Assembly: GCA_020633075.1 (NCBI GenBank)
Contig: JACKEI010000002.1
Location: 1,488,001 to 1,552,000 of the forward strand
Length of the DNA stretch: 64,000 nucleotides
Source of the DNA: Sandaracinaceae bacterium
Lineage (GTDB): Bacteria; Myxococcota_A; Polyangia; Polyangiales; Houyiibacteriaceae
Direction of reading: 5' to 3'
Shown here: positions 51,675-60,297 of the stretch, one piece after another
Layout of the letters: the number at the start of each line of letters is the position of its first letter
How positions within the stretch are numbered: the stretch's first letter is position 1
The notes under the pieces: generated by a model
Databases searched by the model: none
Told to the model about the DNA's origin: nothing
What the model saw: only the letters and a program-made list of their open reading frames with translations
Translations under genes and position numbers: made by a program

Positions 51675-53312
51675 TCAGATCAGCCGCTCGAAGTGGGACC
51701 GGAGCGCCGCGATGGGGCGCAGCCGCGTGTTCAGGTCGTGGGAGATGCGCAGCAGGGACGCCTCAGTCTCGGTGCGAGCTACGCTGCGGTGCGTCGCGTG
51801 CACGGACACCTCGGACTGCTGTTTGCGCGCGCTGGCCTCGATCTCCTCTTGCTGGCTGCGCAGCTGCTCCAGCTGAAACAGCAGGTCCTTGATGGGCGTC
51901 GCCTCCCACGCGCGCAGCCACTCGCCGTAGGACGCCGTCGCTTCGCGCATGCAGGCCAGGATCTCGGCTTCGGGGACGTGCGGCTGCTCGGACTGCAGGG
52001 CCTGCGCGCGCTCGAGCTGCGCGCGCCAGGTGTCGGGGTGGGGGCAGCGCGCGCGGAACTCGGCGCGCGCCTGGCTCAGGTCCGTAGCCAGCGTGGAGAT
52101 GGCGCGGCCCAGCTGCGCCCGGCGCGCGCGCAGCTCTTCGTCCAGGTGATCCAGCTGCGCGACCAGCGCGTGGTCCGACTTGCGCGCGTCGCGCAGGGCG
52201 CGCACCGCGTGCTCCAGGTCGTCCACGCGGCCGCGCAGCTCTTCCGGCTCCCCTGCGGGCCAGCCCACGCGCAGCATGTCGCGGTAGACGCTCACCCGGC
52301 GAGTCCAGGCCTCCAGGTCCAGGTCCTTCGTGTTCGCCTTGGCGCGGTCCATCACGTTGGCGCTCACGCGCCGCTCCACGCGTGACTTGTGCGTCGCGAA
52401 GGGCAGCAGGCGTCGCTCCACGATGTGCGCGTCGGCCGGCCGGTCGGCGGGGCGCTTGGCGAGCATCTCCTGGACGAGGCGCGCCAAGCCCTCCGGGCAC
52501 ACCTTCTGTCGCTCCCGCACATCCGGGGGCGCCTGCTCGAGGTGCATGAGCAGGTAGCCCGGCAGCGAGCTGGCCTCGAAGAGAGGCACGCCGGTCAGCA
52601 GCTCGTACAGCACCACGCCCAGTGAGTAGATGTCCGTGGCGGGCGTGTCGGCCTCCCCGCGGAAGCGCTCGGGGGCCATGTACTGCGGGCTCCCGACGAA
52701 GTGCCCCGCCGCCGTGAGCCGCGCCTCGTCGTTGGCCAGCGCGATCCCGAAGTCCACCAGCTTCACCACCGGCTCACCGTCTTCGCTGCGACACACGAAG
52801 ATGTTCTCCGGCTTCACGTCACGGTGCACGACGCCCAGGTCGTGGGCACGCCCCAGCCCGCGGGCCACCTGCAGCCCCAGGCCTGCGGAGTCGGCCACGC
52901 TGAGCTTGGTCTCACGGCGGTAGCGGTCGAGGGGGCTGCCCACCAGCAGCTCGCACACCAGGTAGGGCACGCCGTCCTCGGTGAGGCCGAAGTCGTACAC
53001 GTCCACCACGTTGGGATGGGCCACCGTGGCGGCCGCGCGCGCCTCGCGCTCGAGCCGGGTGCGCACCTTGGTGTCGTCCGCGAAGCGTGGGTGCAGGATC
53101 TTGATGGCCACCAGACGGCCGGGCTTCAACGTGTGGGTCGCGGCGTAGACCGTGGCCATGCCACCAGCGCCCACCACGCGCTCGATGCGATAGCAGCCCC
53201 CCACGAGGCTCCCCAGACGCGGGTCCGCCACGTTCTCGAGCGGCGTGCCATCCACCAGGCACACCTTCGCGTTGTCGGGGTGGTTCAGCCGACAGCTGGG
53301 ACAGACGAGCAT
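51675..53312 (-). CDS. Ser/Thr protein kinase with N-terminal zinc ribbon and C-terminal coiled coil
   Basis: 545 residues from ATG 53312. A CPSC...C zinc-ribbon-like stretch (MLVCPSCRLNHPDNAKVCL) opens the protein, then the kinase domain (about 40-300): VVGAGGMATVYAA, VAIKILHP, VVHRDVKPENIF, LVDFGIALAND and MAPERF. After about residue 330 the sequence is strongly heptad-like and charged (LRDARKSDHALVAQLDHLDEEL, LEQLRSQQEEIEASA), a long coiled coil, with no membrane helix. It may act as a cytoplasmic scaffolded kinase. It is 28 bp downstream of the AAA kinase's start region and on the same strand. Confidence 0.92.
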   Translation of the reverse strand: MLVCPSCRLNHPDNAKVCLVDGTPLENVADPRLGSLVGGCYRIERVVGAGGMATVYAATHTLKPGRLVAIKILHPRFADDTKVRTRLEREARAAATVAHPNVVDVYDFGLTEDGVPYLVCELLVGSPLDRYRRETKLSVADSAGLGLQVARGLGRAHDLGVVHRDVKPENIFVCRSEDGEPVVKLVDFGIALANDEARLTAAGHFVGSPQYMAPERFRGEADTPATDIYSLGVVLYELLTGVPLFEASSLPGYLLMHLEQAPPDVRERQKVCPEGLARLVQEMLAKRPADRPADAHIVERRLLPFATHKSRVERRVSANVMDRAKANTKDLDLEAWTRRVSVYRDMLRVGWPAGEPEELRGRVDDLEHAVRALRDARKSDHALVAQLDHLDEELRARRAQLGRAISTLATDLSQARAEFRARCPHPDTWRAQLERAQALQSEQPHVPEAEILACMREATASYGEWLRAWEATPIKDLLFQLEQLRSQQEEIEASARKQQSEVSVHATHRSVARTETEASLLRISHDLNTRLRPIAALRSHFERLI

Positions 53313-53405
53313 CGCGGCAAGGATATCAGTCCGGCGCGTTTGGGGGCATTCCCTGCTGCCCCAGCCTGCGACGCACCCAGAAGCTGCTAGCGTCCGTCGA
53401 ATTCG

Positions 53406-54407
53406 ATGAGCCCAACCGACCACGACCACGACCACGACGACGGCCACGGCGGCGCGGCGCCCCACGGCACGCTGCAAGAGCTGTTTCCCGCGCTGACGCG
53501 GCCCAAGCCCAGCCTGCCCCTCGAGCCCCTGCACGCCCGCGTGCTGGAGGTGGCCGAGCCCAGCGGGCGCAGCCTGGTGCTCACCTGTTGGCGCAACCCG
53601 GGTGGGGCGGCCTCGCTGCACGCCGGGCTGCGCCCCCGCGTGGAGGCCGCGCTGCTGGCCGAGCTGTGCCGCCCCGCGACGGAGCTGCGCGAGCTGACCC
53701 AAGAGCTGCGCACGCTGCGGCTGGCGGTGTTCGACACCATCGGCGGGGACGTCCCCGCTGCGCTGCGGGCGTTCGGTCTACGGGGAGTGCCGCTGGACGA
53801 CGTGCGCGCCAGCGGAGGCTGGCGTGAGGCGCTGGCGCACCTGCGCGGCGAGGCGCAGCAGCAGGGGCACGTGGTGCCGGACGAGCCCGTGACCGCCTAC
53901 GAGGCGGACATCCTGCTCCCCGAGGGGGCGGCTGGCGTGAGGGTGCTGGCGCTCGAGCACGCCTTGCGCGAGCGCCTGGGAGACGAGGTCTTCGGGGCGC
54001 GGCCGGGGGCGCTGTACGCGCACCTGGCGCAGCTCGGGCCCCAGCACCTGCCGCTGACCGCGCCGCTCACGCCCACCTGCGAGAGCCTACAGCGGCTGGA
54101 GCACGAGCTTGTGTCCCTGCGTCCCGGGTTCATCCGCTACATCCCTCCCGCCGTGTTCCAGGCCCTCGCGGACTTCGTGGCCGTCATCGCCGCGCGTGAG
54201 TTCGGCAGGCGCGTGGAGTGGGCCCCCAGCGAGCCCGACGAGTTGGGCCTCACCCCGCCGCCCATGGTCCGCGCGCACCTGGACGACGCGTGGGTCCACA
54301 TCCCCCTGGGCGCCCACCTGCTGCGCTGGTGCCTCATGCCGCTCCAGCCCGGCGAGGTGGTGCCCCCCCTGGCCGACTGGGTGCTGGACCAGTTCGGGCA
54401 GCGCTGA
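53406..54407 (+). CDS. Hypothetical protein with His/Asp-rich N-terminus
   Basis: 333 residues. The N-terminus MSPTDHDHDHDDGHGG is a His/Asp run that could bind a metal such as zinc or nickel. The rest is a mixed alpha/beta protein with no signal peptide; a run of short helices (AALLAELCRPATELRELTQEL) and hydrophobic strands (RVLALEHALRERL, ADFVAVIAARE). No family recognised. Divergent from the zinc-ribbon kinase (93 bp), and the small gene at 54424 follows after 16 bp, so those two may form a unit. Confidence 0.75.
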   Translation: MSPTDHDHDHDDGHGGAAPHGTLQELFPALTRPKPSLPLEPLHARVLEVAEPSGRSLVLTCWRNPGGAASLHAGLRPRVEAALLAELCRPATELRELTQELRTLRLAVFDTIGGDVPAALRAFGLRGVPLDDVRASGGWREALAHLRGEAQQQGHVVPDEPVTAYEADILLPEGAAGVRVLALEHALRERLGDEVFGARPGALYAHLAQLGPQHLPLTAPLTPTCESLQRLEHELVSLRPGFIRYIPPAVFQALADFVAVIAAREFGRRVEWAPSEPDELGLTPPPMVRAHLDDAWVHIPLGAHLLRWCLMPLQPGEVVPPLADWVLDQFGQR

Positions 54408-54423
54408 GGAGCAAGACCGCCGC

Positions 54424-54639
54424 GTGCCCCTCGACCCGAACGACCTGATCCCCGACGTGCGCGACGGCCTCACGCGCGTGGAGCGCGTGGTGCTCTACTG
54501 CCTGCACGAGACGCAGAAGGAGTTCCCCGGCCGCAACGTGCCCACCGCCACGCTCTACGGGCGCGTGGTGGAGCACGTGGACCTGAGCGTGCCGCAGTTC
54601 CAGAAGATCCTGCAGCGCCTGACGGGCCGCGGGGTGTAG
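54424..54639 (+). CDS. Small hypothetical protein
   Basis: 71 residues from GTG 54424, acidic/amphipathic, with one central helix-like segment GLTRVERVVLYCLHETQKE and a second, LSVPQFQKILQRLTGRG. No signal or membrane segment. It begins 16 bp after the His/Asp-rich gene. Seems helix-turn-helix-like in length and hydrophobic pattern, but DNA binding is not supported by a clear motif. Confidence 0.55.
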   Translation: MPLDPNDLIPDVRDGLTRVERVVLYCLHETQKEFPGRNVPTATLYGRVVEHVDLSVPQFQKILQRLTGRGV

Positions 54640-54674
54640 CCCCCACGGCCCGCCAGACGGCTGGCCACCACGCC

Positions 54675-57137
54675 TCAGGGCGCGCAGGCCAGGACGTTGT
54701 GCGTGAAGCCGGTCCCGGCGCCGCGTAGGATCAACGGGGACTCACCTGTCGCCGCGACCGTCATCCACGCGGTGGTGCTGGCCGTGCGGAAGATGTCGTC
54801 ATGGACGCGGGTGCTCACCCGCTGCACGAGCTCCCCGTCGCTGGTACGGGCAACCAACCAGAAGTAGGTCCCGTCGCTCTCGACGTCGAGCGTGCTGTGG
54901 AACGTCCCGGCGCCTGTCGGCGTCGCGACGGTGCGCTGGCTCGTCACCTGCGCGCAGGTGTCACGCGCGGCGCCTCCCGTGCAGGTCAGCGTCTGGGTGA
55001 GGCGATGGAAGCGAGGGCGGCTATCCGGCCCCGTATAGGCCACACCGACCGAGCCGGCGGAGTCGGTGCTGACCGATGGGTTGCTGCCCGCACCCAACGG
55101 GGCGTTGAGCGTCACGACCATGTCCGGCGCCGAGACGAGCGCGATGTTGACGGTCGGTGTCATGCCCGTGACCCAGGTCACCACGTAGCCGTTCGCCGTC
55201 GCGGCGATGTCCATGCCCAGCTCGGCCCGTGGGCTGGTCCCGGGCAGCGCCACCGAGGTGGCCAACGGGCCCACGAAGTCCACGTGCGCCACCCGGACGG
55301 TCGAGCCCGCCTGGAACACGGTCATCGCGTCGCTGGGGGAGCGGGCCGCGACGCGCGCCAGGTTCCCAGCGTTGGTATGGTTGGCCATCTCGACGTCGTT
55401 GGAGGTCGGCACGCCGCTCGTGAGGCCAATCAGGCGCACGTTCACCCCGCTCCCGGTGATGGCTGAAGCCGTCACCCAGGCCGTGTCGGAGATGCGCGCG
55501 ATGTCCACCGAGCTGACGTTGGTCTCGTCGATGGCGACGGCGTTCTGGGTGACCGTGCCGCTCGTGCTCGCGGCATATATCCGCGCCACGCTGTTATGGC
55601 GCAGGATGCCCACGTAGCCGCTTGCCGCGCGCGCCAGCTTGGCCGCGTTGCCGACCGGGCCAGCGATGGACCCGCCGAAGCCACGCCGGCCTTCGTCGAT
55701 CAGGCCGTCGCAGTCGTCGTCCGTGGTGTTGCAAGTCTCGCCCGGCGGCGTGCACGCCTCGCTCGATGGAATGGCGCACATGGCCGTACAGCTGCCAGCC
55801 CCCGTCGTGCCGCAGCTGGTGGTGCAGGCCACGCTCGCGCCCAGGACGCAGGTGAACGTCTCGTCCACTCCGCCCATGCAGTCGTTGTCGCGCCCGTCGC
55901 ACACCTCCGCCGCACCGGTCCAGCAGGTGTTGCACGCGTCGTTGCAGTCGTTCGCGTTGGTGACGTAGTTGGCGGGGGCAGCACACGCGTCTACGAAGGT
56001 GGCGGGGTCGCCGTACGTGTCTTGGTCCATGTCCCTGTAGAAGCGCGTGGTCACGCCCTCGTCGACACCGGCCGTGCAGTTGTTGTCGAGGCCGTCGCAG
56101 ACCTCCGTGGCGCCCGTCCAGCACACGTTGCACATGTCGTTGCAGTCGTTGGCATTGGCCACGTAGCCGACGGGCGCCGTGCACGCCTGCCGCGTCATGT
56201 TCGGGGTGCCGCGCGTGTCTCCGTCCGCGTCACGATAGAACGTGGTCGTGACGCCCTCGTCGATGCCATCCGAGCAGTCGTCGTCCTTGCCGTTGCAGAC
56301 CTCGGGCACGGGCTCGACGTTGCCAACGCACCGCACCATGCCGCCCGTGCACATCTCGGTGCCCAGCCGGCACTCGCCGACGTTCGAACCGCAGCTCGCG
56401 CCGCCACCGGGGTTGCCGTTGTCGTCCACGCCGTCGCAGTCGTCGTCCTTGCCGTTGCAGACCTCGTCCACCGGCCCCACCGCGCCCACGCACTCGCCGA
56501 ACACACCCGCTTCCGTGCAGGTCTGCAAGCCCCGCGAGCACTCGCCGGTGTCCACGCCACAGGGGCGCGTCATGCCCACCGCGCAGTCGCAGTCCTCGTC
56601 GACCTCACCATCGCAGTTCTCGTCCTTGCTGCCTTCGCAGACCTCGGCCACGGCGGGCATCACGCCCCCCTCGCAGGCCCCGAGCACGCCACCGACGCAC
56701 AGCTGGATGCCCGTCGAGCACTCGCCCTCGTTCGTCCCGCACACGACCATGATGTCCTCGTCCGTGTCTCCGTCGCAGTCGTTGTCCTCGCCGTCGCAGA
56801 CCTCTTCGCGGTCGCCGCACACCTCGCAGCTGTCGTCACAGTCGTCGGCGTTGGCGACGTAGCCCTCGGGGGCCTCGCAGGCGCTCACGCCCTCACCGGC
56901 GCCGAGACCGTCTTCGTCGGCGTCCACGTAGAAGAGCATGGCGGTGCAGCCGTCCGCCGTGCCGCCGTCGGGGTGGAAGCCCGCGTCGGGCGTGCCCAGG
57001 TCGGGCGCGTCTTCGCAGGCATCGCCCACCAGCACGGTGCCCGGCGGGCAGCCCAGGTCCTCGCGGCAGCCCTGGGCGATGAGCGCCAAGCCGAGCGCGC
57101 ACGCCAGCTGGACGACAGGTGTTCTAAGGTCGTTCAT
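54675..57137 (-). CDS. MopE-motif lipoprotein
   Basis: 820 residues from ATG 57137 (ribosome site AGGGGA, 8 nt). Lipoprotein signal with Cys near residue 24 (LIAQGC). Residues about 110-485 contain seven MopE-type metal-binding motifs, such as EVCDGEDNDCDGDTDE and EVCNGKDDDCDG, plus linkers YVANANDCND. The family name comes from the copper-binding MopE/CorA region of methanotrophs, but most members are of unknown use in Myxococcota. The last 320 residues lack the motif and look like a repeated beta-rich, propeller-like region. Surface location is expected. Convergent with the small gene at 54424. Confidence 0.88.
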   Translation of the reverse strand: MNDLRTPVVQLACALGLALIAQGCREDLGCPPGTVLVGDACEDAPDLGTPDAGFHPDGGTADGCTAMLFYVDADEDGLGAGEGVSACEAPEGYVANADDCDDSCEVCGDREEVCDGEDNDCDGDTDEDIMVVCGTNEGECSTGIQLCVGGVLGACEGGVMPAVAEVCEGSKDENCDGEVDEDCDCAVGMTRPCGVDTGECSRGLQTCTEAGVFGECVGAVGPVDEVCNGKDDDCDGVDDNGNPGGGASCGSNVGECRLGTEMCTGGMVRCVGNVEPVPEVCNGKDDDCSDGIDEGVTTTFYRDADGDTRGTPNMTRQACTAPVGYVANANDCNDMCNVCWTGATEVCDGLDNNCTAGVDEGVTTRFYRDMDQDTYGDPATFVDACAAPANYVTNANDCNDACNTCWTGAAEVCDGRDNDCMGGVDETFTCVLGASVACTTSCGTTGAGSCTAMCAIPSSEACTPPGETCNTTDDDCDGLIDEGRRGFGGSIAGPVGNAAKLARAASGYVGILRHNSVARIYAASTSGTVTQNAVAIDETNVSSVDIARISDTAWVTASAITGSGVNVRLIGLTSGVPTSNDVEMANHTNAGNLARVAARSPSDAMTVFQAGSTVRVAHVDFVGPLATSVALPGTSPRAELGMDIAATANGYVVTWVTGMTPTVNIALVSAPDMVVTLNAPLGAGSNPSVSTDSAGSVGVAYTGPDSRPRFHRLTQTLTCTGGAARDTCAQVTSQRTVATPTGAGTFHSTLDVESDGTYFWLVARTSDGELVQRVSTRVHDDIFRTASTTAWMTVAATGESPLILRGAGTGFTHNVLACAP
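55690..56810 (-). repeat. Seven MopE-type Cys/Asp-rich coding repeats
   Basis: Irregular repeats of about 45-55 codons each coding for EVCxGxDxDCDGxxDE and linkers. Strong codon-level similarity between units makes recombination possible. Confidence 0.75.
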
Positions 57138-57279
57138 GGTCAGATCCCCTGCATGAGAAGGTGTTGGTACATGGCGGGGGCGTTCTCGGCGTGAGGACGC
57201 GCGACTTGCGCGCGCCGGGCGAAGAAAGCCCAAGAAGAAAAGGGCAAGTGAGGCAGCGCGTGCACTGCGGCGCGTCCCG

Positions 57280-59145
57280 CTAGAAGACGCCGCGCAGCGA
57301 GACCCACGCTCCGCTGCGCGAGACCTCTACCTCGGGGGACACGCGCGCCGGGCGCAACGCGTACAGCAGCGGCACCATCAGCAGCGGCGCGCCCGCGCTG
57401 GCTAGGAGGATGGCGCGGTCGCCCAGCTCCTCGCCGCGGATGCACGCGCGCCGGTTGTCGGCCGCCCAGTTCGGGCACGAGGGGCGGCGCAGCACCGTCC
57501 CCACGCTCGCGGCTGCGAGCCCCAGGCCGAGCCCACCCGCGACCCACGCGCCCACGGGCACACCCTCACGCTCCGGCAGGAACACCGGCAGCGTGGCCAG
57601 CGAGAGCAGGCCACCGCTCGCGGCCAGCAGCGTGCTGGGCAGCCGCAGATCGATCCACGCAGCCTGGCGCGAGAGCAAGAACGCCTGCGCCAAGGCCTCA
57701 CCCCGCTGTCGACGTTCGAGGTGCAGCACGGTCGCAGCGACAAAGGCCGCGGCGCTCACGCCCGAGGTGACCCCGAGTCCAGCGCGCTGCCCCCGGTCGC
57801 GCACGCGCTCCGCTCCGGAGTCCTCGTCCGCGGTCTCTGCCTCGGCTGGTTCGGCCTCCTCCGCGTCCACCCCGGCGGGTAGCTCGAGGCCCACGGCGGC
57901 GCGCGCCTCGGGCTGTTCGAGGTCCACGCTGCGCCCGGCGCGCAGGTGCTCTACGGCGCTCGCCAGCGCGGCCTCGGCGGCGGCCGGCTGCTGCAGGTCC
58001 GCGCGCAACCACACGGAGCTCACGCCGCGCGCGCTCACGCGGTCCACGCGCACCCGCCCGTGCTCCACGACCCACACCAGCCAGACCTCGCTGACGCCCA
58101 GCGCCTCTCCCAGCACCTGCGCGTGTCCAGCCGCCTGTGCATGCGCCTGCTGCGCGCCTTCGTACATCAGACCCAGCCCGGGCCGCGAGCGGATGGCCCC
58201 GTCGAAGCCGCCGTCCACGTGCACGGTGGTCTCGCCCGCGTTCACCCGGATGCGGCGGATGCGCCCCCGCTCCACGTCGTTGCACTCCACCTGCAGGCGG
58301 TACTCGCCCGCCGCAAGGTCATCCATGCGGAAGGGCGTGCTGCCGAACGCGATGCCGTTCAGGCGCACCGCGCAGCCGCTCGGCGAGCTGGTCACCACCA
58401 GCTGCCCCGGCGGCTCGGCCGCGATGTTGCGGTCCACCCGCGCGATGATCTCGCGCACCTCGGGGGTGTGCCTGTAGGGGCTGGGCTCCGCGCCCGGCAC
58501 CAGCTGCCGACACGCGCGCGCCTGGTTCATGGCGCTCTCGTCGTCGCGCGTCTCAACGTAGGCGCGCACCATGTATAGGCAGGTGTCCAGCACTTGGCGG
58601 GCCCGCTCGGCCTCGCGGTTGAGCTCTTCGGCCGCGCCGCTGGCGAGCGCGTGCGCCTCCAGCAGATCGGCGCGCGCGCGGTCGTAGTCCGCCCGCGCCA
58701 GGTAGCGCACGGCAGACTGCGACCGCGCCACCCAGCGCTCGATGTCGGACGCGCTGAGGGCGACGGCCGGCGACGACACGCGCGCCTCGAACTGCACGCG
58801 CGCCTCTTCGGACGGGAAGGCGATGACTCCCTCGCTGGCGAGGACGCGCTGCAGCGCCGCGACCCACTCGCGCGGCTGCGCTAGGTCGGCTTCGGTCGAA
58901 GCCGGCAACACCACCGCCGTGACACCCGGCGTGGAGGCGGATGCTTCAGCTTCCTGCGTCACGGGCTGCGCGGCGGCGTGCTCACTGTGGCTGGCCGCGA
59001 GGCTGGCCAGGAAGCCGACTACCAGCACACGCCGCGCCGCGCGCGTGGGCCACGCGCGGTGGGAGCGCCGTGCGCGTGGCGCGCGCGAAGGGAGCACACA
59101 GAAGGAACGAACCACCCGCGCCGCAGCGCGAGACCCCGCAAGCAT
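57280..59145 (-). CDS. PEGA-domain protein with two C-terminal membrane helices
   Basis: 621 residues from ATG 59145 (an in-frame ATG at 59193 is possible). A late hydrophobic signal (RRVLVVGFLASLAASH, cleaved near AAAQ) precedes a helical domain (about 60-250), and a PEGA module at about 255-330 (GQLVVTSSPSGCAVRLNG). Residues about 470-600 contain two or three membrane-like helices (GVTSGVSAAAFVAATVL, WVAGGLGLGLAAASVG, AILLASAGAPLLMVPLLYAL). The N-terminal part resembles tetratricopeptide-like envelope proteins. Likely exported and inserted in a membrane. Function unknown. Confidence 0.75.
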   Translation of the reverse strand: MLAGSRAAARVVRSFCVLPSRAPRARRSHRAWPTRAARRVLVVGFLASLAASHSEHAAAQPVTQEAEASASTPGVTAVVLPASTEADLAQPREWVAALQRVLASEGVIAFPSEEARVQFEARVSSPAVALSASDIERWVARSQSAVRYLARADYDRARADLLEAHALASGAAEELNREAERARQVLDTCLYMVRAYVETRDDESAMNQARACRQLVPGAEPSPYRHTPEVREIIARVDRNIAAEPPGQLVVTSSPSGCAVRLNGIAFGSTPFRMDDLAAGEYRLQVECNDVERGRIRRIRVNAGETTVHVDGGFDGAIRSRPGLGLMYEGAQQAHAQAAGHAQVLGEALGVSEVWLVWVVEHGRVRVDRVSARGVSSVWLRADLQQPAAAEAALASAVEHLRAGRSVDLEQPEARAAVGLELPAGVDAEEAEPAEAETADEDSGAERVRDRGQRAGLGVTSGVSAAAFVAATVLHLERRQRGEALAQAFLLSRQAAWIDLRLPSTLLAASGGLLSLATLPVFLPEREGVPVGAWVAGGLGLGLAAASVGTVLRRPSCPNWAADNRRACIRGEELGDRAILLASAGAPLLMVPLLYALRPARVSPEVEVSRSGAWVSLRGVF

Positions 59146-59292
59146 CCGATGGGAAGCAGTCACGGGCGCGCAGCCTTGCGCAGGTAAGTGCATGTAGCAA
59201 GGCGTATGCAGGCAATCACTTTCGGCCACATGTGCGCCTATTGCGCACCTTTGCACGACGTAGCGAGGCGGGGCTTGGTGTATCGTCACGGC

Positions 59293-60123
59293 GTGATCTC
59301 CACCGCCCTTGTCGACCCTCAGGCGCCCGAGTTGCGTGGCGCCGGCACCATCCTCCTAGACGCCCGCAGTGGCCCGGACGCGCACGCGCGCTACCTCGCC
59401 GACCACCTGCAGGGTGCGCGCTTCGTCGACCTCGAGCGCGACCTCTCGGCACCCGACGACCCCGCCCGCGGAGGCCGTCACCCCCTCCCGCCCATTGGCG
59501 AGTGGAGCGCCACGCTGGGCCGCCTGGGCATTGGCCCCGACGACGACGTGGTGGTCTACGACGACCAGGGCGGCGCCAACGCCGCCGCTCGCGCCTGGTG
59601 GATGCTGCGCGCCGTGGGCCACACGCGCGTGGCCGTGCTGGATGGAGGGCTGGCGGCCGGGCGCGCCGCAGGCCTGGCCTTTGCCGCCGGCGCCGAGAGC
59701 TGGAGCCCGCGGGACCCGTACCCGTGCACCGCGTACGCGCTGCCCACCCTGGACCTCGCCGCCATCGAGGCCTCGCAGGCCAGCGGCACCCACGTGCTGG
59801 TGGACGTGCGTGGCGCCGTTCGTTACCGCGGCGAGCAAGAGCCCATCGACCCCGTCGCGGGGCACATCCCCGGCGCGCTCAACCACCCGCTCACGGAACA
59901 CCTGGGCGCCGACGGACGCTTCCTGCCACCCGAGGCGCTGCGCGCTCAGTACGAGGCGCTGCTTGACGGGCGACCCGCCACCGACCTGGTCCTCTCCTGC
60001 GGCAGCGGCGTGACCGCTTGCCACGGCCTGCTGGCCCTGGCGCACGCCGGCCTGGACGGCGCCGCGCTCTACGTGGGCAGCTTCAGCGAGTGGTGCCGCG
60101 TGCGCCCGGTGGCCACCCGTTGA
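59293..60123 (+). CDS. sseA: 3-mercaptopyruvate/thiosulfate sulfurtransferase (tandem rhodanese)
   Basis: 276 residues from GTG 59293 (the frame is open upstream but lies outside the homologous part). Two rhodanese domains: the inactive N-terminal one (about 1-140; ILLDARSG, DDDVVVYDDQGG) and the C-terminal one with the catalytic Cys loop CGSGVTA (about residue 236). The CGSGVTA loop is typical of mercaptopyruvate sulfurtransferases (SseA). It moves sulfur from mercaptopyruvate or thiosulfate to thiols or cyanide in the cytoplasm. Stands alone, divergent from the PEGA gene. Confidence 0.88.
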   Translation: MISTALVDPQAPELRGAGTILLDARSGPDAHARYLADHLQGARFVDLERDLSAPDDPARGGRHPLPPIGEWSATLGRLGIGPDDDVVVYDDQGGANAAARAWWMLRAVGHTRVAVLDGGLAAGRAAGLAFAAGAESWSPRDPYPCTAYALPTLDLAAIEASQASGTHVLVDVRGAVRYRGEQEPIDPVAGHIPGALNHPLTEHLGADGRFLPPEALRAQYEALLDGRPATDLVLSCGSGVTACHGLLALAHAGLDGAALYVGSFSEWCRVRPVATR

Positions 60124-60297
60124 CCGGCGCCGGGGGCCCGCCAGCTCCGCCCGTTTAGTGTCACTCGATTTTTTTGGTATTTCGGTGTGCGGATGTGGCT
60201 GTGCGCGCGTATAGCCGAGTGCTGTAAAGGAGGTTGCGTTAAGACCTTGGCGCTCGTGTCTCCGCGCCCAGCTCATTTCACCAAGGATATCCAAGTC

